NCBI GenBank assembly: GCA_014237465.1
Contig: JABZFM010000004.1
Span: 1-64,000, forward strand
From: Desulfobacteraceae bacterium
GTDB lineage: Bacteria; Desulfobacterota; Desulfobacteria; Desulfobacterales; Desulfosalsimonadaceae
Direction of reading: 5' to 3'
Length of the DNA: 64,000 nucleotides
The notes under the pieces were generated by a model that saw only the letters and a program-made list of their open reading frames with translations, was not told where the DNA came from and ran no database searches. The position numbers were made by a program, and so were the translations under genes. This document shows positions 8,565-17,554 of this stretch, in pieces; position 1 is the first letter of the stretch; each line of letters opens with the position of its first letter.

Positions 8565-8587
8565 GATCAATATCCTTCCATAGAGTT

Positions 8588-8619
8588 TATCCCCCTGAAG
8601 TTAAATCTTCAGGGGGATA
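8588..8619. terminator. Strong 13-bp hairpin between acyl-CoA dehydrogenase and crotonase genes
   Basis: TATCCCCCTGAAG (8588-8600) pairs perfectly with CTTCAGGGGGATA (8607-8619) across a six-base loop. No clear U-run follows on either strand, so it may be a partial terminator or an RNA-processing/stability hairpin that separates the two minus-strand genes. Confidence 0.6.
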
Positions 8620-8681
8620 TATTAACAATATACATCCGAAATTGTAATTTACATCAATTTTATGAATGATTACGGTTCAGA

Positions 8682-10499
8682 TTAGAGTCCGCCAAATGCT
8701 GCATCATCTATTTCAATGGCTGCAGAAGAAAAACCCTGAATCGCATCCAGTTTTCCCAGAGTCACTGGAATCAACGTGTTGATGAAAAATTCAGCGGTTT
8801 TAATCTGACCCTGATAAAAAACAGTATCTTTCTTTTTCGCCCCGTTTTCAAGCTTGACAGATGCGGTTGCGGCTCGCCACAACAGCATCCATCCCATAAT
8901 AACGTCGCCCACTGTTTCCAAAAACGGCAGGGAATGGGCAAATGCGGTTTTAAATTGTAGCGACATGGCGTTTTTTCCCAGATGCATGGCAATTTCCCCC
9001 AGCCGGTTGACCGCTGTTTCCAGCTTTTCGGCCGGTTTGCTCAAACCATCAATTTCCTTTGCATTAGCAATTGTTTTATGTATTTCAGTTAAAAAATTAA
9101 TAAATACCTGGCCTTTTTTCATCCCCAGTTTCCGTCCCAACAGGTCCATGGCCTGAATACCGCTGGTTCCTTCAAATATGGAAGTAATTTTACAATCCCG
9201 GGCATACTGCTCAACTGGGAAATCTTTGCAATACCCTGCGCCGCCGTAAACCTGAATCGCCTGAATGCAAACCTCATGGCCGTGCACGGACAAATAATCC
9301 TTTATTAACGGCGTCAGCAGTTCAAACATGTCATTGTTTTTTCCCCGGTCTTCTTCAGATTCAAAAAGCAATGCCTTTGTCCGGCAGGATGCCATATAAT
9401 AAAAAAAGCTTCGCATACCGTCCACATATGACTTCATCCATAAAAGATTTCTCCGCACATCCGGGTGATTGATAATCGTAACCGAAGGAGCGGCAGGGTT
9501 TGCAAAATCCGCCAGGTCCCTGCTCTGGACTCTTTCCCGGGCATAATTTACCGCCAGCATATAAGCAGATGACGCATATGCCAGCGCCTGCAGACCGGTG
9601 CCCATCCTGGCACCGTTCATCATGTTAAACATGATTTTCATCCCTGCCCGTTCCTCTCCGAGCAGGTAACCGATACATTTGCCCTTGCTGCCAAGTGCCA
9701 TGCTGCAGGTTGCACTGGCATGGATCCCCATCTTTTCTTCGGTTCCGGTACAGACGATATCATTGCGTTCTCCAAAAGAGCCGTCATCATTAACAAAATA
9801 TTTCGGCACAATGAAAATTGAAATTCCTTTTGTTCCTGCCGGGTCCCCTTCAATGCGGGCAAGAACCGGATGAATAATATTGTCGCATAAATCATGTTCG
9901 CCATTGGTAATAAATATTTTATTTCCTAATAAGGTATATGTCCCGTCATCATTTTTTACCGCCGTGGTGGTCAAGGCGCCGACATCGGTTCCCGCGTTTG
10001 CTTCGGTGAGCAGCATCGTGCCCCCCAGTTCTCCGGAAACAAGACGCTTAACATATTTTTCTTTTTGTTCATCCGTACCGTATTGTACAATCATGTCAGC
10101 CGTGCCGTTCCCCATGGCAGCATAAGCGTAGAGTGCCCAGTTGGCCCCCATAAAATATTCCACAGCAGCCGTGGCTACCAGGCCGGGAGTCCCCTGCCCT
10201 CCCATTTCTGCCGGAACTGAAAGATTACCCCATTCACCTTCCAAAAGCAGCTTGTGAGTACGGTGAAGATTTTCCGGGACTTTCACTTTCCCATTATCAA
10301 ATGTGACGCCTATTTCATCGCTTTCCTGAAGTGTGGGAAGAATTTCGTTAATAGCCAACTTTCGTGCTTCTGTTAGAATCATATCACAGGTTTTTTTATT
10401 AAAATCACTGTATTCATCAAACTTTAACAGTTCTTCACCGTTAAGCTGTTCCCAGATCACAAAATCAATATCCCGCCTGTCTGCGATTAGCTGTGCCAT
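8682..10499 (-). CDS. Acyl-CoA dehydrogenase, long form with C-terminal extension
   Basis: A 605-residue FAD-dependent acyl-CoA dehydrogenase. Visible parts: N-terminal helical domain; the beta-domain segment MLLTEANAGTDVGAL (about residues 160-174) that contacts flavin; and ITSIFEGTSGIQAMDLLGRK, where Glu443 corresponds to the catalytic base. Residues after about 460 form the extra helical domain of the roughly 600-residue subfamily that includes the methylmercaptopropionyl-CoA dehydrogenases. It should introduce the 2,3 double bond into an acyl-CoA and pass electrons to electron-transfer flavoprotein. The ATG at 10499 follows AAGGAGA. It is divergent from a MerR-type regulator and is followed by the crotonase. 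Chain-length or aromatic/branched specificity cannot be read from sequence. Confidence 0.92.
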   Translation of the reverse strand: MAQLIADRRDIDFVIWEQLNGEELLKFDEYSDFNKKTCDMILTEARKLAINEILPTLQESDEIGVTFDNGKVKVPENLHRTHKLLLEGEWGNLSVPAEMGGQGTPGLVATAAVEYFMGANWALYAYAAMGNGTADMIVQYGTDEQKEKYVKRLVSGELGGTMLLTEANAGTDVGALTTTAVKNDDGTYTLLGNKIFITNGEHDLCDNIIHPVLARIEGDPAGTKGISIFIVPKYFVNDDGSFGERNDIVCTGTEEKMGIHASATCSMALGSKGKCIGYLLGEERAGMKIMFNMMNGARMGTGLQALAYASSAYMLAVNYARERVQSRDLADFANPAAPSVTIINHPDVRRNLLWMKSYVDGMRSFFYYMASCRTKALLFESEEDRGKNNDMFELLTPLIKDYLSVHGHEVCIQAIQVYGGAGYCKDFPVEQYARDCKITSIFEGTSGIQAMDLLGRKLGMKKGQVFINFLTEIHKTIANAKEIDGLSKPAEKLETAVNRLGEIAMHLGKNAMSLQFKTAFAHSLPFLETVGDVIMGWMLLWRAATASVKLENGAKKKDTVFYQGQIKTAEFFINTLIPVTLGKLDAIQGFSSAAIEIDDAAFGGL

Positions 10500-10869
10500 G
10501 GTTTTTTCTCCTTATATGTTTAAAATTTATTATTAAATTTTAACGGTATGCACCATCTGTTAACATGAATGAAGCATCCGAAACCATTCATTGTAAGCCT
10601 TCAAGTTTTTTGTCTAATCTGATTTTTTAAAAAATCAAAAAAACAACCATTGATTAGCGTATAACATTCAAAACAAAAACGTGTAGTGAATTACACGCTA
10701 TTTATTTATAGTGCTAATAATATACTTGATATTTGTCAATAAAAATTATAGTGAATGAATTATATTTAAAAACAGTTTTAAAAATGTATATATTCGGTTC
10801 GTTTCAACAGGCACTGCCGAATTTGATCATAAGGTGTGCCGATAAGATATATGAGTACCGAGGAATCAC
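10500..10869. promoter_or_regulatory. Divergent promoter region with repeated TAGTGAAT half-sites
   Basis: This 370-base gap separates the acyl-CoA dehydrogenase gene from its divergent MerR regulator, a typical place for the regulator's operators. CGTGTA-N6-TACACG (10680-10697) is an inverted repeat. Inside it TAGTGAAT (10684-10691) recurs at 10749-10756, 65 bases away. A MerR-family dimer usually binds an inverted repeat, so these are candidate operators. No direct proof exists in the sequence. Confidence 0.4.
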
Positions 10870-11574
10870 ATGAAAATCAGTGAACTGGTCAAAATTACAG
10901 GCGTTTCAAAAGAGACCATCCATTATTACATCCGAGAAGGCGTTTTGCGAAAACCCCGTAAAACCGGCAAAAATACAGCTGATTACAATGAAAGCTATGT
11001 TGATCAGATTCGAACCATTAAGGCCTTACGGGAAAACTATTTTCTGCCGATTCCGGTGATCAAAAAACTGATCAAAAAACACAAAAATCAGAATCGCTCG
11101 GAAAAATCCTCTTTTCAATTTTTAAGTGAGTATTTTCGTCCCCTTGACCAACTTCTTTCAAGTGAAGTAAATGGAAAACAATCATTTTTAGAGACTACCG
11201 GTCTGTCTGAAAAATGGCTGAACAAAATGGAGGAATGGAATGTGATCACGTCTGAAAAACGCGATAACGAATCATTCTATTCCCAGGATGATGTGATCAT
11301 CGGTAAACTTATAGCGGATATGGACCGCATCGGAATAGGCCCACGCGATGGTTTTAATCCGAGTGAACTAAAAAATTTTACCGCAGTACTTAGAACACTT
11401 GTTGCCAAAAATCTGAAGCGCTACATGGCGGCCGGCTGGAATAAAATGTCTCCCGAAAAGCTCCGTGAAAAAGGGAGCCAGTCCACAGAAGTACTAAGCC
11501 TTTTTTTCTATCACATTTACCGTAAGCTGGTCAGGGAAGAATACAAACGATACCTGGAGACCCATGGCGAATAA
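10870..11574 (+). CDS. MerR family transcriptional regulator
   Basis: A 234-residue regulator. Residues 1-70 are the MerR winged helix: MKISELVKITGVSKETIHYY recognises DNA, and the following REGVL and NESYVDQI complete the fold. The remaining 160 residues are helical, lack the metal-binding Cys patterns of MerR/CueR proteins, and repeat a second HTH-like segment (LETTGLSEKWLNKMEEWNVI) around residues 110-130. The effector is therefore probably an organic ligand such as an acyl-CoA, but this is inference. The ATG at 10870 follows CGAGGAA. Its position, divergent from the acyl-CoA dehydrogenase gene and 30 bases upstream of an esterase gene, suggests it controls both. Confidence 0.85.
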   Translation: MKISELVKITGVSKETIHYYIREGVLRKPRKTGKNTADYNESYVDQIRTIKALRENYFLPIPVIKKLIKKHKNQNRSEKSSFQFLSEYFRPLDQLLSSEVNGKQSFLETTGLSEKWLNKMEEWNVITSEKRDNESFYSQDDVIIGKLIADMDRIGIGPRDGFNPSELKNFTAVLRTLVAKNLKRYMAAGWNKMSPEKLREKGSQSTEVLSLFFYHIYRKLVREEYKRYLETHGE

Positions 11575-11604
11575 TCTATTATTGGCTAAAATACCTTACA
11601 CAAA

Positions 11605-12606
11605 ATGACGAATTCAACATCACACTATAAAAAAATCCGAAGGCACCTGTTTGATCAAGGGTTCCGCCTTTTTAGCCGTGCCAAATCATATTCCGCTTAT
11701 CAACGGAGCGCTAAAAGGCGCTGTAAAATAATCCGGAATGTTTCCTACCTGCAGAACAGCAGCCAGTCGCATCAACTGGATATCTATCGTCCAAGGAATG
11801 GCGCATTGCCTCGTCCTGTTATTATGTATATTCACGGCGGCGGGTTTACCATGTGCTCAAAGGATACCCACCAGGGTGTCGCCCTCGCCTACGCGGATAA
11901 CGGGTATGTTGTGTTTAACGTAAATTACCGACTGGCGCCAAAACACCGTTATCCGGCGGCCATAGAAGATGTTGCCCATGCCTGGCAATGGATTGTAAAA
12001 AACGCAGAACGTTATGGCGGTGATCCAAATCAAATCTCAGTTGCCGGAGAATCCGCCGGCGGCAATTTAACACTGGCCCTGGCATCGGCATGCTGCTTTC
12101 GCTTCGATGAACCGGTCGCAAAATTCATCTGGAACATAGGGGTTGTCCCGAAAAGCATTATGGTTTTATGTGGAATGCTGCAGGTCAGCGACCCGCATCG
12201 GTTGATAAACCTCTGCCCGCCCATCAACCGGTTATCTCAAAAACTGGATTTAACAATCGCACGGGATGTTTCCCGCGCGTACTTAGGTCCTGAATACAAA
12301 AGCTTTCATCCGGACCGGATGCTTGCAGACCCCTTGGTAGTCCTGGAATTAGAGGCCCTGGAATCAGAATCAAAACCGGATCGATTGTTTCCCCTTACCT
12401 ATGCCATGGTGGGCACCCATGACATCCTGCTTGACGATACCCGGCGCCTGGAAAAAGCATTAAACTCAAAACACATCCAAAATATGGTAAGCTACTTCCC
12501 GAATCAAGGCCACGCATTCCACCTGCTCGGCTTCAGCAACCAGGCCAAAATTTTCTGGAAGGAAAATCTGGCTTTTCTTTCCAGGGCTGCAAGAGCTGTA
12601 AAATAA
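11605..12606 (+). CDS. Alpha/beta hydrolase, hormone-sensitive-lipase type esterase
   Basis: A 333-residue alpha/beta hydrolase of the HSL/esterase IV group. The oxyanion motif HGGGF is at about residues 77-81, the nucleophile elbow GESAGG near 150, the acid in VGTHDILLDD near 270 and the histidine in NQGHAFHLL near 300. It should hydrolyse short-chain esters; the natural substrate is unknown. No signal peptide is present. The ATG at 11605 lies 30 bases after the MerR stop with no strong ribosome binding site, so it is probably cotranscribed with the regulator. Immediately downstream sits a truncated metallo-hydrolase remnant. All triad residues are present, so the enzyme looks functional. 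Confidence 0.85.
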   Translation: MTNSTSHYKKIRRHLFDQGFRLFSRAKSYSAYQRSAKRRCKIIRNVSYLQNSSQSHQLDIYRPRNGALPRPVIMYIHGGGFTMCSKDTHQGVALAYADNGYVVFNVNYRLAPKHRYPAAIEDVAHAWQWIVKNAERYGGDPNQISVAGESAGGNLTLALASACCFRFDEPVAKFIWNIGVVPKSIMVLCGMLQVSDPHRLINLCPPINRLSQKLDLTIARDVSRAYLGPEYKSFHPDRMLADPLVVLELEALESESKPDRLFPLTYAMVGTHDILLDDTRRLEKALNSKHIQNMVSYFPNQGHAFHLLGFSNQAKIFWKENLAFLSRAARAVK

Positions 12607-12618
12607 AGAATAAACTTT

Positions 12619-12756
12619 ATGAAAATTTCTATGCCGGGCCATGCCACTTTAATCATCGAAATAAACAGCAAAACCATACTGACGGATCCCTGGGTGACTG
12701 ACCCGCTGCACTTCGGCCAATTGCGTCATATTAACATTAATTTTCAGACAATTTAA
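12619..12756 (+). pseudogene. Truncated metallo-beta-lactamase-fold hydrolase
   Basis: A 45-codon frame from ATG 12619 reads MKISMPGHATLIIEINSKTI and continues LTDPWVTDPLHFGQLRH before a stop at 12754-12756. This is the recognisable N-terminus of UlaG-like metallo-hydrolases (Gly-His-Ala-x-x-x-Ile-Glu...Leu-Thr-Asp-Pro-Trp). The zinc-binding HxHxDH motif and the rest of the roughly 250-residue enzyme are absent, so it is a 3'-deleted remnant. It begins 12 bases after the esterase gene. Confidence 0.7.
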
Positions 12757-12860
12757 TTAGTGTATCTTACTAATTTATGTTATAAAATTTTACTTAAAAA
12801 TATTTCATAATATTTAAATGCGTCCCGCATTTTTTAGATCTGAAAACACAGGGAGAAAAT

Positions 12861-13991
12861 ATGTGTCGTTTATTTGCGGTAACCAGTGAAACACCACTGT
12901 CCCCAATAACCGCCCTTAAGGCGCTTAATGTTATGAAAGAAGGCCACGACGGCTCAGGCGTCGGCCTTTTCCTGCGCGATCTAGGCGGACCTTTTGAAGA
13001 GATCAAAGATGCCCCGATTTTATCCGGTATTTTCACTGAAGAAGGTTTAAAACGGCTCGATATTTTTATGATGGATATCGGTTTTATGACCAAATTTAAA
13101 CTCTCTTTTAAAGTGCCCAAATCAAATTCTGCAGGGATCCCCAAAAGAGATGTTTACCTGGTTCGCGCATATGAATACCCGGAAGACTGGGAAGAACTGA
13201 ACTGGAATGAAAAAACGACAAGGCTGATGATGATCCGTCTTAAACTCCGGGAAATGGGAGAAGAAAAAAAAGACATGATCGTGTTTTCCTTCTGGCCGGA
13301 TGTGATCATGATCAAGGAAATCGGTGATCCGCTGTCAGTGGGACAGTACCTTCAACTTGACCGCAAGGACCTGAAGGCCCGGGTCATCATGGCCCAGGGA
13401 AGACAGAACACCAATTATGATATTAATTTATATGCCTGCCATCCCTTTTTTGTACAGGGTTACGCAACAATGACCAACGGTGAAAACACCGCGTTTACCC
13501 CTATCAAAGAATTTCTGTCGACCCGCGGATTTCCTGGATACTCCGGATTTCAGTCGGATTCCGTTGTGTTTACACATATTCTGCACTACGTAATCTCCAA
13601 GCTCGGATTTGGAATTGATGCATACAAGCATATTATTACCCCTCTTCAGGAGAAGGACATTGAAAAGCATCCTGACAGCAGTTTCCTGAAACAAATGAAG
13701 CATACCTGCAGACGATTGATCATTGACGGCCCGAATTGCGTCATCGGGTGCCTGCCGGACCACTCCCTTTTTATGGCCCAGGACCGCAAGAAATTAAGGC
13801 CGGGTGTTGTCGGCGGTCGTCCCGGCATGTACGCGTTTTCTTCTGAAATCTGCGGTCTGGACGCCGTGATTCCTGACCGTGACCAATCAAAGGATTTCCA
13901 GCCCATGTACCTGGACACCGCCATTGTCGGCCCGGATCGACAGGAAATATCAATCTTGCGTCAGACCGATCCGTTAAATCTTTCCAATTAA
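12861..13991 (+). CDS. Class-II glutamine amidotransferase domain protein (GltB1-like)
   Basis: A 376-residue protein starting MCRLFAVTSE, so Cys2 becomes the N-terminal nucleophile after removal of Met, as in Ntn-type class-II glutamine amidotransferases. GHDGSGVGLF and MTNGENTAF are the glutamine-binding elements of the fold. Length and layout match the stand-alone domain-1 subunit of archaeal-type glutamate synthases, which releases ammonia from glutamine for a partner synthase. No glutamate synthase domain 2 or 3 gene is in the window, so the partner is elsewhere or the role is different. The ATG at 12861 follows GGGAGA. It stands alone between the esterase region and prpE. Confidence 0.75.
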   Translation: MCRLFAVTSETPLSPITALKALNVMKEGHDGSGVGLFLRDLGGPFEEIKDAPILSGIFTEEGLKRLDIFMMDIGFMTKFKLSFKVPKSNSAGIPKRDVYLVRAYEYPEDWEELNWNEKTTRLMMIRLKLREMGEEKKDMIVFSFWPDVIMIKEIGDPLSVGQYLQLDRKDLKARVIMAQGRQNTNYDINLYACHPFFVQGYATMTNGENTAFTPIKEFLSTRGFPGYSGFQSDSVVFTHILHYVISKLGFGIDAYKHIITPLQEKDIEKHPDSSFLKQMKHTCRRLIIDGPNCVIGCLPDHSLFMAQDRKKLRPGVVGGRPGMYAFSSEICGLDAVIPDRDQSKDFQPMYLDTAIVGPDRQEISILRQTDPLNLSN

Positions 13992-14228
13992 ACTTTTCAG
14001 GTCATTAATTTCAAATGCTGTGCAATTTCATTTCACAGCGGCTATCCGGTAGTCGCATGGCTTCCATAAACATGCCCCCCCCCCTGAACATTCCTTCAAT
14101 GATAAACAATGCTTATCTTAATCAACCGCGTTGTCATAAAACCTTTTACCTTTAATCTGATTTTCGATATTATATGACCTCCTTTGACGTTAAAACAAAA
14201 GTTAAAAACATAAAGAGGGAGATAATCG

Positions 14229-16136
14229 ATGACCAATCCTTACGATAAAGCATATCGGCAATCTATCAATGAACCCGAAAAATTCTGGGGCCAGGTCGCC
14301 CAAGACTGCCTTTGGTATAAAAAATGGGACAAAGTGCTGGATGATTCCCACAAGCCCTTTTACCGGTGGTTTGTGGGCGGAGAACTCAATACCTGTTACA
14401 ATGCGCTGGATTATCATGTGGATGAACGCAACCGCGGCGACAGGATTGCAATTATCTATGACAGCCCGGTAACCAATACAATTAAGAAATTCACGTATTC
14501 CGAAGTCAGAGACATTGTTGCCGAATTTGCCGGTGTTCTTGCCGCACAGGGTGTCGTAAAAGGTGACCGGGTGCTTATCTATATGCCGATGATCCCTGAA
14601 GCCGCCTTTGCCATGCTGGCCTGCGCACGGATCGGCGCGGTTCATTCCGTTGTTTTCGGCGGGTTTGCCGCCAAGGAACTGGCAACCCGTATCGAAGATG
14701 CCAAGCCCAGGGTTATTGTTTCCGCCTCCTGCGGTATTGAAGGACAGCGGATCATTAAATACAAGCCGCTTCTGGACAAAGCCATCGAAATTTCAACCAC
14801 AAAACCGAAAAAATGCATTATTTACCAGCGGCCACAGGAAAGCGCGTCCATGATCAAAGGACGGGATCTGGACTGGGGCGAAGAAATGGCTGCTGCCAAA
14901 CCTGCTGAATGCATACCGATGGCGGCGACCGACCCGCTGTATATTCTTTATACCTCCGGAACAACCGGTCAACCCAAAGGGGTTGTGCGGGATAACGGTG
15001 GTCATATGGTGGCTTTGAAATGGACCATGAAAGCGATTTACAATATTGATGAAAACGATATCTGGTGGGCGGCTTCGGATGTGGGCTGGGTTGTGGGGCA
15101 TTCTTATATTGTCTACGCCCCGCTGTTTAAAGGCTGCGCCACCGTTCTTTTTGAAGGCAAACCGGTCGGCACCCCGGATGCGGGTGTGTTCTGGCGAATT
15201 ATTTCCGAACACAAGGTCAAGTGCATGTTCACGGCGCCGACCGCATACCGGGCCATCAAACGGGAGGACCCGAATGCCGAACTCATGAAGGGCTATGATC
15301 TGTCTGATTTCAAAATTCTTTTTCTTGCCGGGGAACGCTCTGACCCGGATACTATTCAGTGGTCTGAAAATCATTTGAATGTTCCGGTCATCGATCACTG
15401 GTGGCAGACAGAAACCGGATGGTCTATTGCGGCCAACTGTATGGGGCTGCATCATTTCCCTGTAAAATACGGTTCCCCTACCAAGGCGGTCCCGGGATGG
15501 GATGTCAAGGTGCTCAATGCGTATAATGAAGTCGTTACGGCCGGGGAAACCGGGGCTTTGTCCGTCAAGCTACCCCTGCCCCCGGGAACTCTGCCGACTC
15601 TGTGGCAGAATGACGCGCGCTATATTGAATCATACCTGAAAGAATATCCCGGATATTATAAAACCGCAGATGCCGGCATTATCGATGAGGACGGGTATAT
15701 TTATGTCATGTCACGGACAGATGATATTATCAATGTGGCCGGCCACCGGCTTTCCACCGGCGCTATGGAGGAAGTCCTGGCCGATCATCCGGATGTCGCA
15801 GAATGTGCGGTACTGGGTGTTGAAGACAAGCTCAAGGGGCAAATCCCTGTAGGGTTTCTGGTTTTAAACGCCGGTGTTACCCGTGCCCACAATGAAATAA
15901 TCAAAGAGATTGTTCAAATGGTGAGGGACCGCATCGGACCGGTGGCCGCATTCAAGATGGCGACCGTTATCAAGCGGCTTCCCAAGACCCGTTCCGGTAA
16001 AATACTGCGGGGCACCATTCAAAAAATCGCTGACAATAAAGAATGCAAAGTCCCGGCAACCATTGATGATCCAACGACATTGGACGAAATTGAAATCGCT
16101 CTGGAGGGGATCGGCCTGGCAAAAGCAAGGAAATAA
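14229..16136 (+). CDS. prpE: Propionyl-CoA synthetase (acetyl-CoA synthetase family)
   Basis: A 635-residue AMP-forming acyl-CoA synthetase. It has the N-terminal ACAS cap (residues 1-60), the phosphate loop YTSGTTGQPKGVV (about 240-252), WWQTETGW (about 390) for substrate and ATP binding, and TRSGKILRG near residue 590 with the catalytic lysine. The RDNGGHMVAL and SASCGIEGQR segments favour the PrpE subgroup over Acs. The reaction is propionate + ATP + CoA to propionyl-CoA; acetate and other short acids may also be used. The ATG at 14229 follows GAGGGAGA. It is convergent with korC, 60 bases apart. A ten-base C run (14075-14084) lies in the upstream gap. Acs function cannot be fully excluded. 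Confidence 0.85.
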   Translation: MTNPYDKAYRQSINEPEKFWGQVAQDCLWYKKWDKVLDDSHKPFYRWFVGGELNTCYNALDYHVDERNRGDRIAIIYDSPVTNTIKKFTYSEVRDIVAEFAGVLAAQGVVKGDRVLIYMPMIPEAAFAMLACARIGAVHSVVFGGFAAKELATRIEDAKPRVIVSASCGIEGQRIIKYKPLLDKAIEISTTKPKKCIIYQRPQESASMIKGRDLDWGEEMAAAKPAECIPMAATDPLYILYTSGTTGQPKGVVRDNGGHMVALKWTMKAIYNIDENDIWWAASDVGWVVGHSYIVYAPLFKGCATVLFEGKPVGTPDAGVFWRIISEHKVKCMFTAPTAYRAIKREDPNAELMKGYDLSDFKILFLAGERSDPDTIQWSENHLNVPVIDHWWQTETGWSIAANCMGLHHFPVKYGSPTKAVPGWDVKVLNAYNEVVTAGETGALSVKLPLPPGTLPTLWQNDARYIESYLKEYPGYYKTADAGIIDEDGYIYVMSRTDDIINVAGHRLSTGAMEEVLADHPDVAECAVLGVEDKLKGQIPVGFLVLNAGVTRAHNEIIKEIVQMVRDRIGPVAAFKMATVIKRLPKTRSGKILRGTIQKIADNKECKVPATIDDPTTLDEIEIALEGIGLAKARK

Positions 16137-16196
16137 TGGAATTTTTTGTAAAGATCCGGCTCCAAAGGACCCAGCTTTGAATTTGCTTCTAATCTG

Positions 16197-16745
16197 CTAT
16201 TTTGATTGAAACTGCCGGACCAGTTCAACCCCCAGGTCCACTGCCTGAAAATTCGTTTCGTGGAATTCTTCCGCAAACCGTTCCGCGATCAGGCTTTTGA
16301 TTGACTCGATCCTGACAAGTTCTGTAACGGCGATAACAGCCCCCAGCATGCAGATATTTAAAACAACCGGCTTTTTGATTGTATCCATAACCGCCTCATA
16401 AAAGGGAAGCTCGATTCTTCGGGCATCGACTTTTCGGGAGTTTTTGACCAAACGGCTGTCAGTAACGAGCAGCCCACCGGGACGAATCATTTCCTGATAT
16501 TTGTTAAAAGCTGCCTGTGTCAGGCAAATCAATACATTGGCCTGGGTCACCCGGGGAAAATAAATGGGCTTATCCCAGATGATCACATCGCTTCGCGTTG
16601 CCCCGCCTCTGGCCTCCGCACCATAGGATTGCGCCTGAACCGCGTTTAACGATTCATAACGCACGGCTGCTTCAGCCATCAGAATGGCAGCGGTAATAAC
16701 CCCCTGACCGCCGGAACCTGAAAATAAAAGTCTGCTTTTTTCCAT
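16197..16745 (-). CDS. korC: 2-oxoacid:ferredoxin oxidoreductase, gamma subunit
   Basis: A 182-residue gamma subunit, last gene of the korDABC operon. LLFSGSGGQGVITAAILMAE near the N-terminus is the Gly-rich signature of this family, and QSYGAEARGGATRSDVI is the second conserved block. The subunit binds CoA and structurally closes the alpha-beta core. The stop of korB and the start of korC are two bases apart, so the genes are tightly coupled. Length is normal for four-subunit enzymes. It is convergent with prpE. Substrate identity (2-oxoglutarate rather than a branched 2-oxoacid) is inferred from the D-A-B-C order. Confidence 0.85.
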   Translation of the reverse strand: MEKSRLLFSGSGGQGVITAAILMAEAAVRYESLNAVQAQSYGAEARGGATRSDVIIWDKPIYFPRVTQANVLICLTQAAFNKYQEMIRPGGLLVTDSRLVKNSRKVDARRIELPFYEAVMDTIKKPVVLNICMLGAVIAVTELVRIESIKSLIAERFAEEFHETNFQAVDLGVELVRQFQSK

Positions 16746-16747
16746 GA

Positions 16748-17551
16748 TTATTTTTTCTTGCGGGATTTTAAAATGAGTTGATCATACTCCCGGCAATATT
16801 CCGGAAGATCCTTTTTCACAAAAACACCCCGTTCGATGAGGTCCGGGTCCGTCTGTTTTTTATCTGATCCGATGCGAACGGTTCGTTTTTTATACATTTT
16901 AAGAATATCCACGGCATCTCCGATTTTGTTGCGCCGTCCAAAATGAGTGGGACACTGACTCAGGACTTCGAGAACAGAAAAACCTTTGTGAACAATTGCC
17001 TGCTGGATCAAGTCCGACAGTTCATGAACATGGTACGTTGTCGTCCGGGCAACAAATGTCGCCCCGGCTGCAACGGCCAGGTCGACAACATCAAAATCGT
17101 GATCAATATTTCCATATGGCGCAGTCGTTCCCATTGAACCGTAGCCGGAAAGCGGTGAAAACTGCCCCCCGGTCATTCCGTAAATCCGGTTGTTCATAAC
17201 AATTGCGGTCATTTCTATATTCCGACGGGCGGCATGAATAAAATGATTGCCGCCAATCGCAAGGGCGTCACCATCCCCCATGGGCACGATAACATTCAGC
17301 TCGGGCTTGCTCATTTTTACGCCGGTGGCAAATGCCAGGGCCCGGCCATGAAGTGTATGCATGGAATGAAAATCAACATAACCGGATATACGGGCGGAAC
17401 AGCCGATACCGGATACCATCACGATATCCTGCTTGTTCAATCCTAAATTATCAACAGCCCGGAGCAGAGCGTTTAAAATAATTCCATGACCGCAGCCCGC
17501 ACACCACATGTGGGGGAAAAACCGTTCCCTGATATAATCTTTGACTGCCAT
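16748..17551 (-). CDS. korB: 2-oxoacid:ferredoxin oxidoreductase, beta subunit
   Basis: A 267-residue thiamine-diphosphate-binding subunit. WCAGCGHGIILNALLRAV near the N-terminus carries the CxxCGHG motif, and GDGDALAIGGNHFIHAARR followed by NNRIYGMTGGQ is the Mg-thiamine diphosphate signature (GDG...NN). It performs the decarboxylation step that yields acyl-CoA and reduced ferredoxin with the alpha and gamma subunits. In a strict anaerobe the complex serves the oxidative or reductive citrate cycle between 2-oxoglutarate and succinyl-CoA. Gaps of only three and two bases to korA and korC show one transcription unit. Confidence 0.9.
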   Translation of the reverse strand: MAVKDYIRERFFPHMWCAGCGHGIILNALLRAVDNLGLNKQDIVMVSGIGCSARISGYVDFHSMHTLHGRALAFATGVKMSKPELNVIVPMGDGDALAIGGNHFIHAARRNIEMTAIVMNNRIYGMTGGQFSPLSGYGSMGTTAPYGNIDHDFDVVDLAVAAGATFVARTTTYHVHELSDLIQQAIVHKGFSVLEVLSQCPTHFGRRNKIGDAVDILKMYKKRTVRIGSDKKQTDPDLIERGVFVKKDLPEYCREYDQLILKSRKKK

Positions 17552-17554
17552 GGA

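Noticed and set aside
14793-15455. 220-codon open frame antisense to prpE
   Set aside because: Overlaps a clear enzyme gene; composition is that of a shadow frame.
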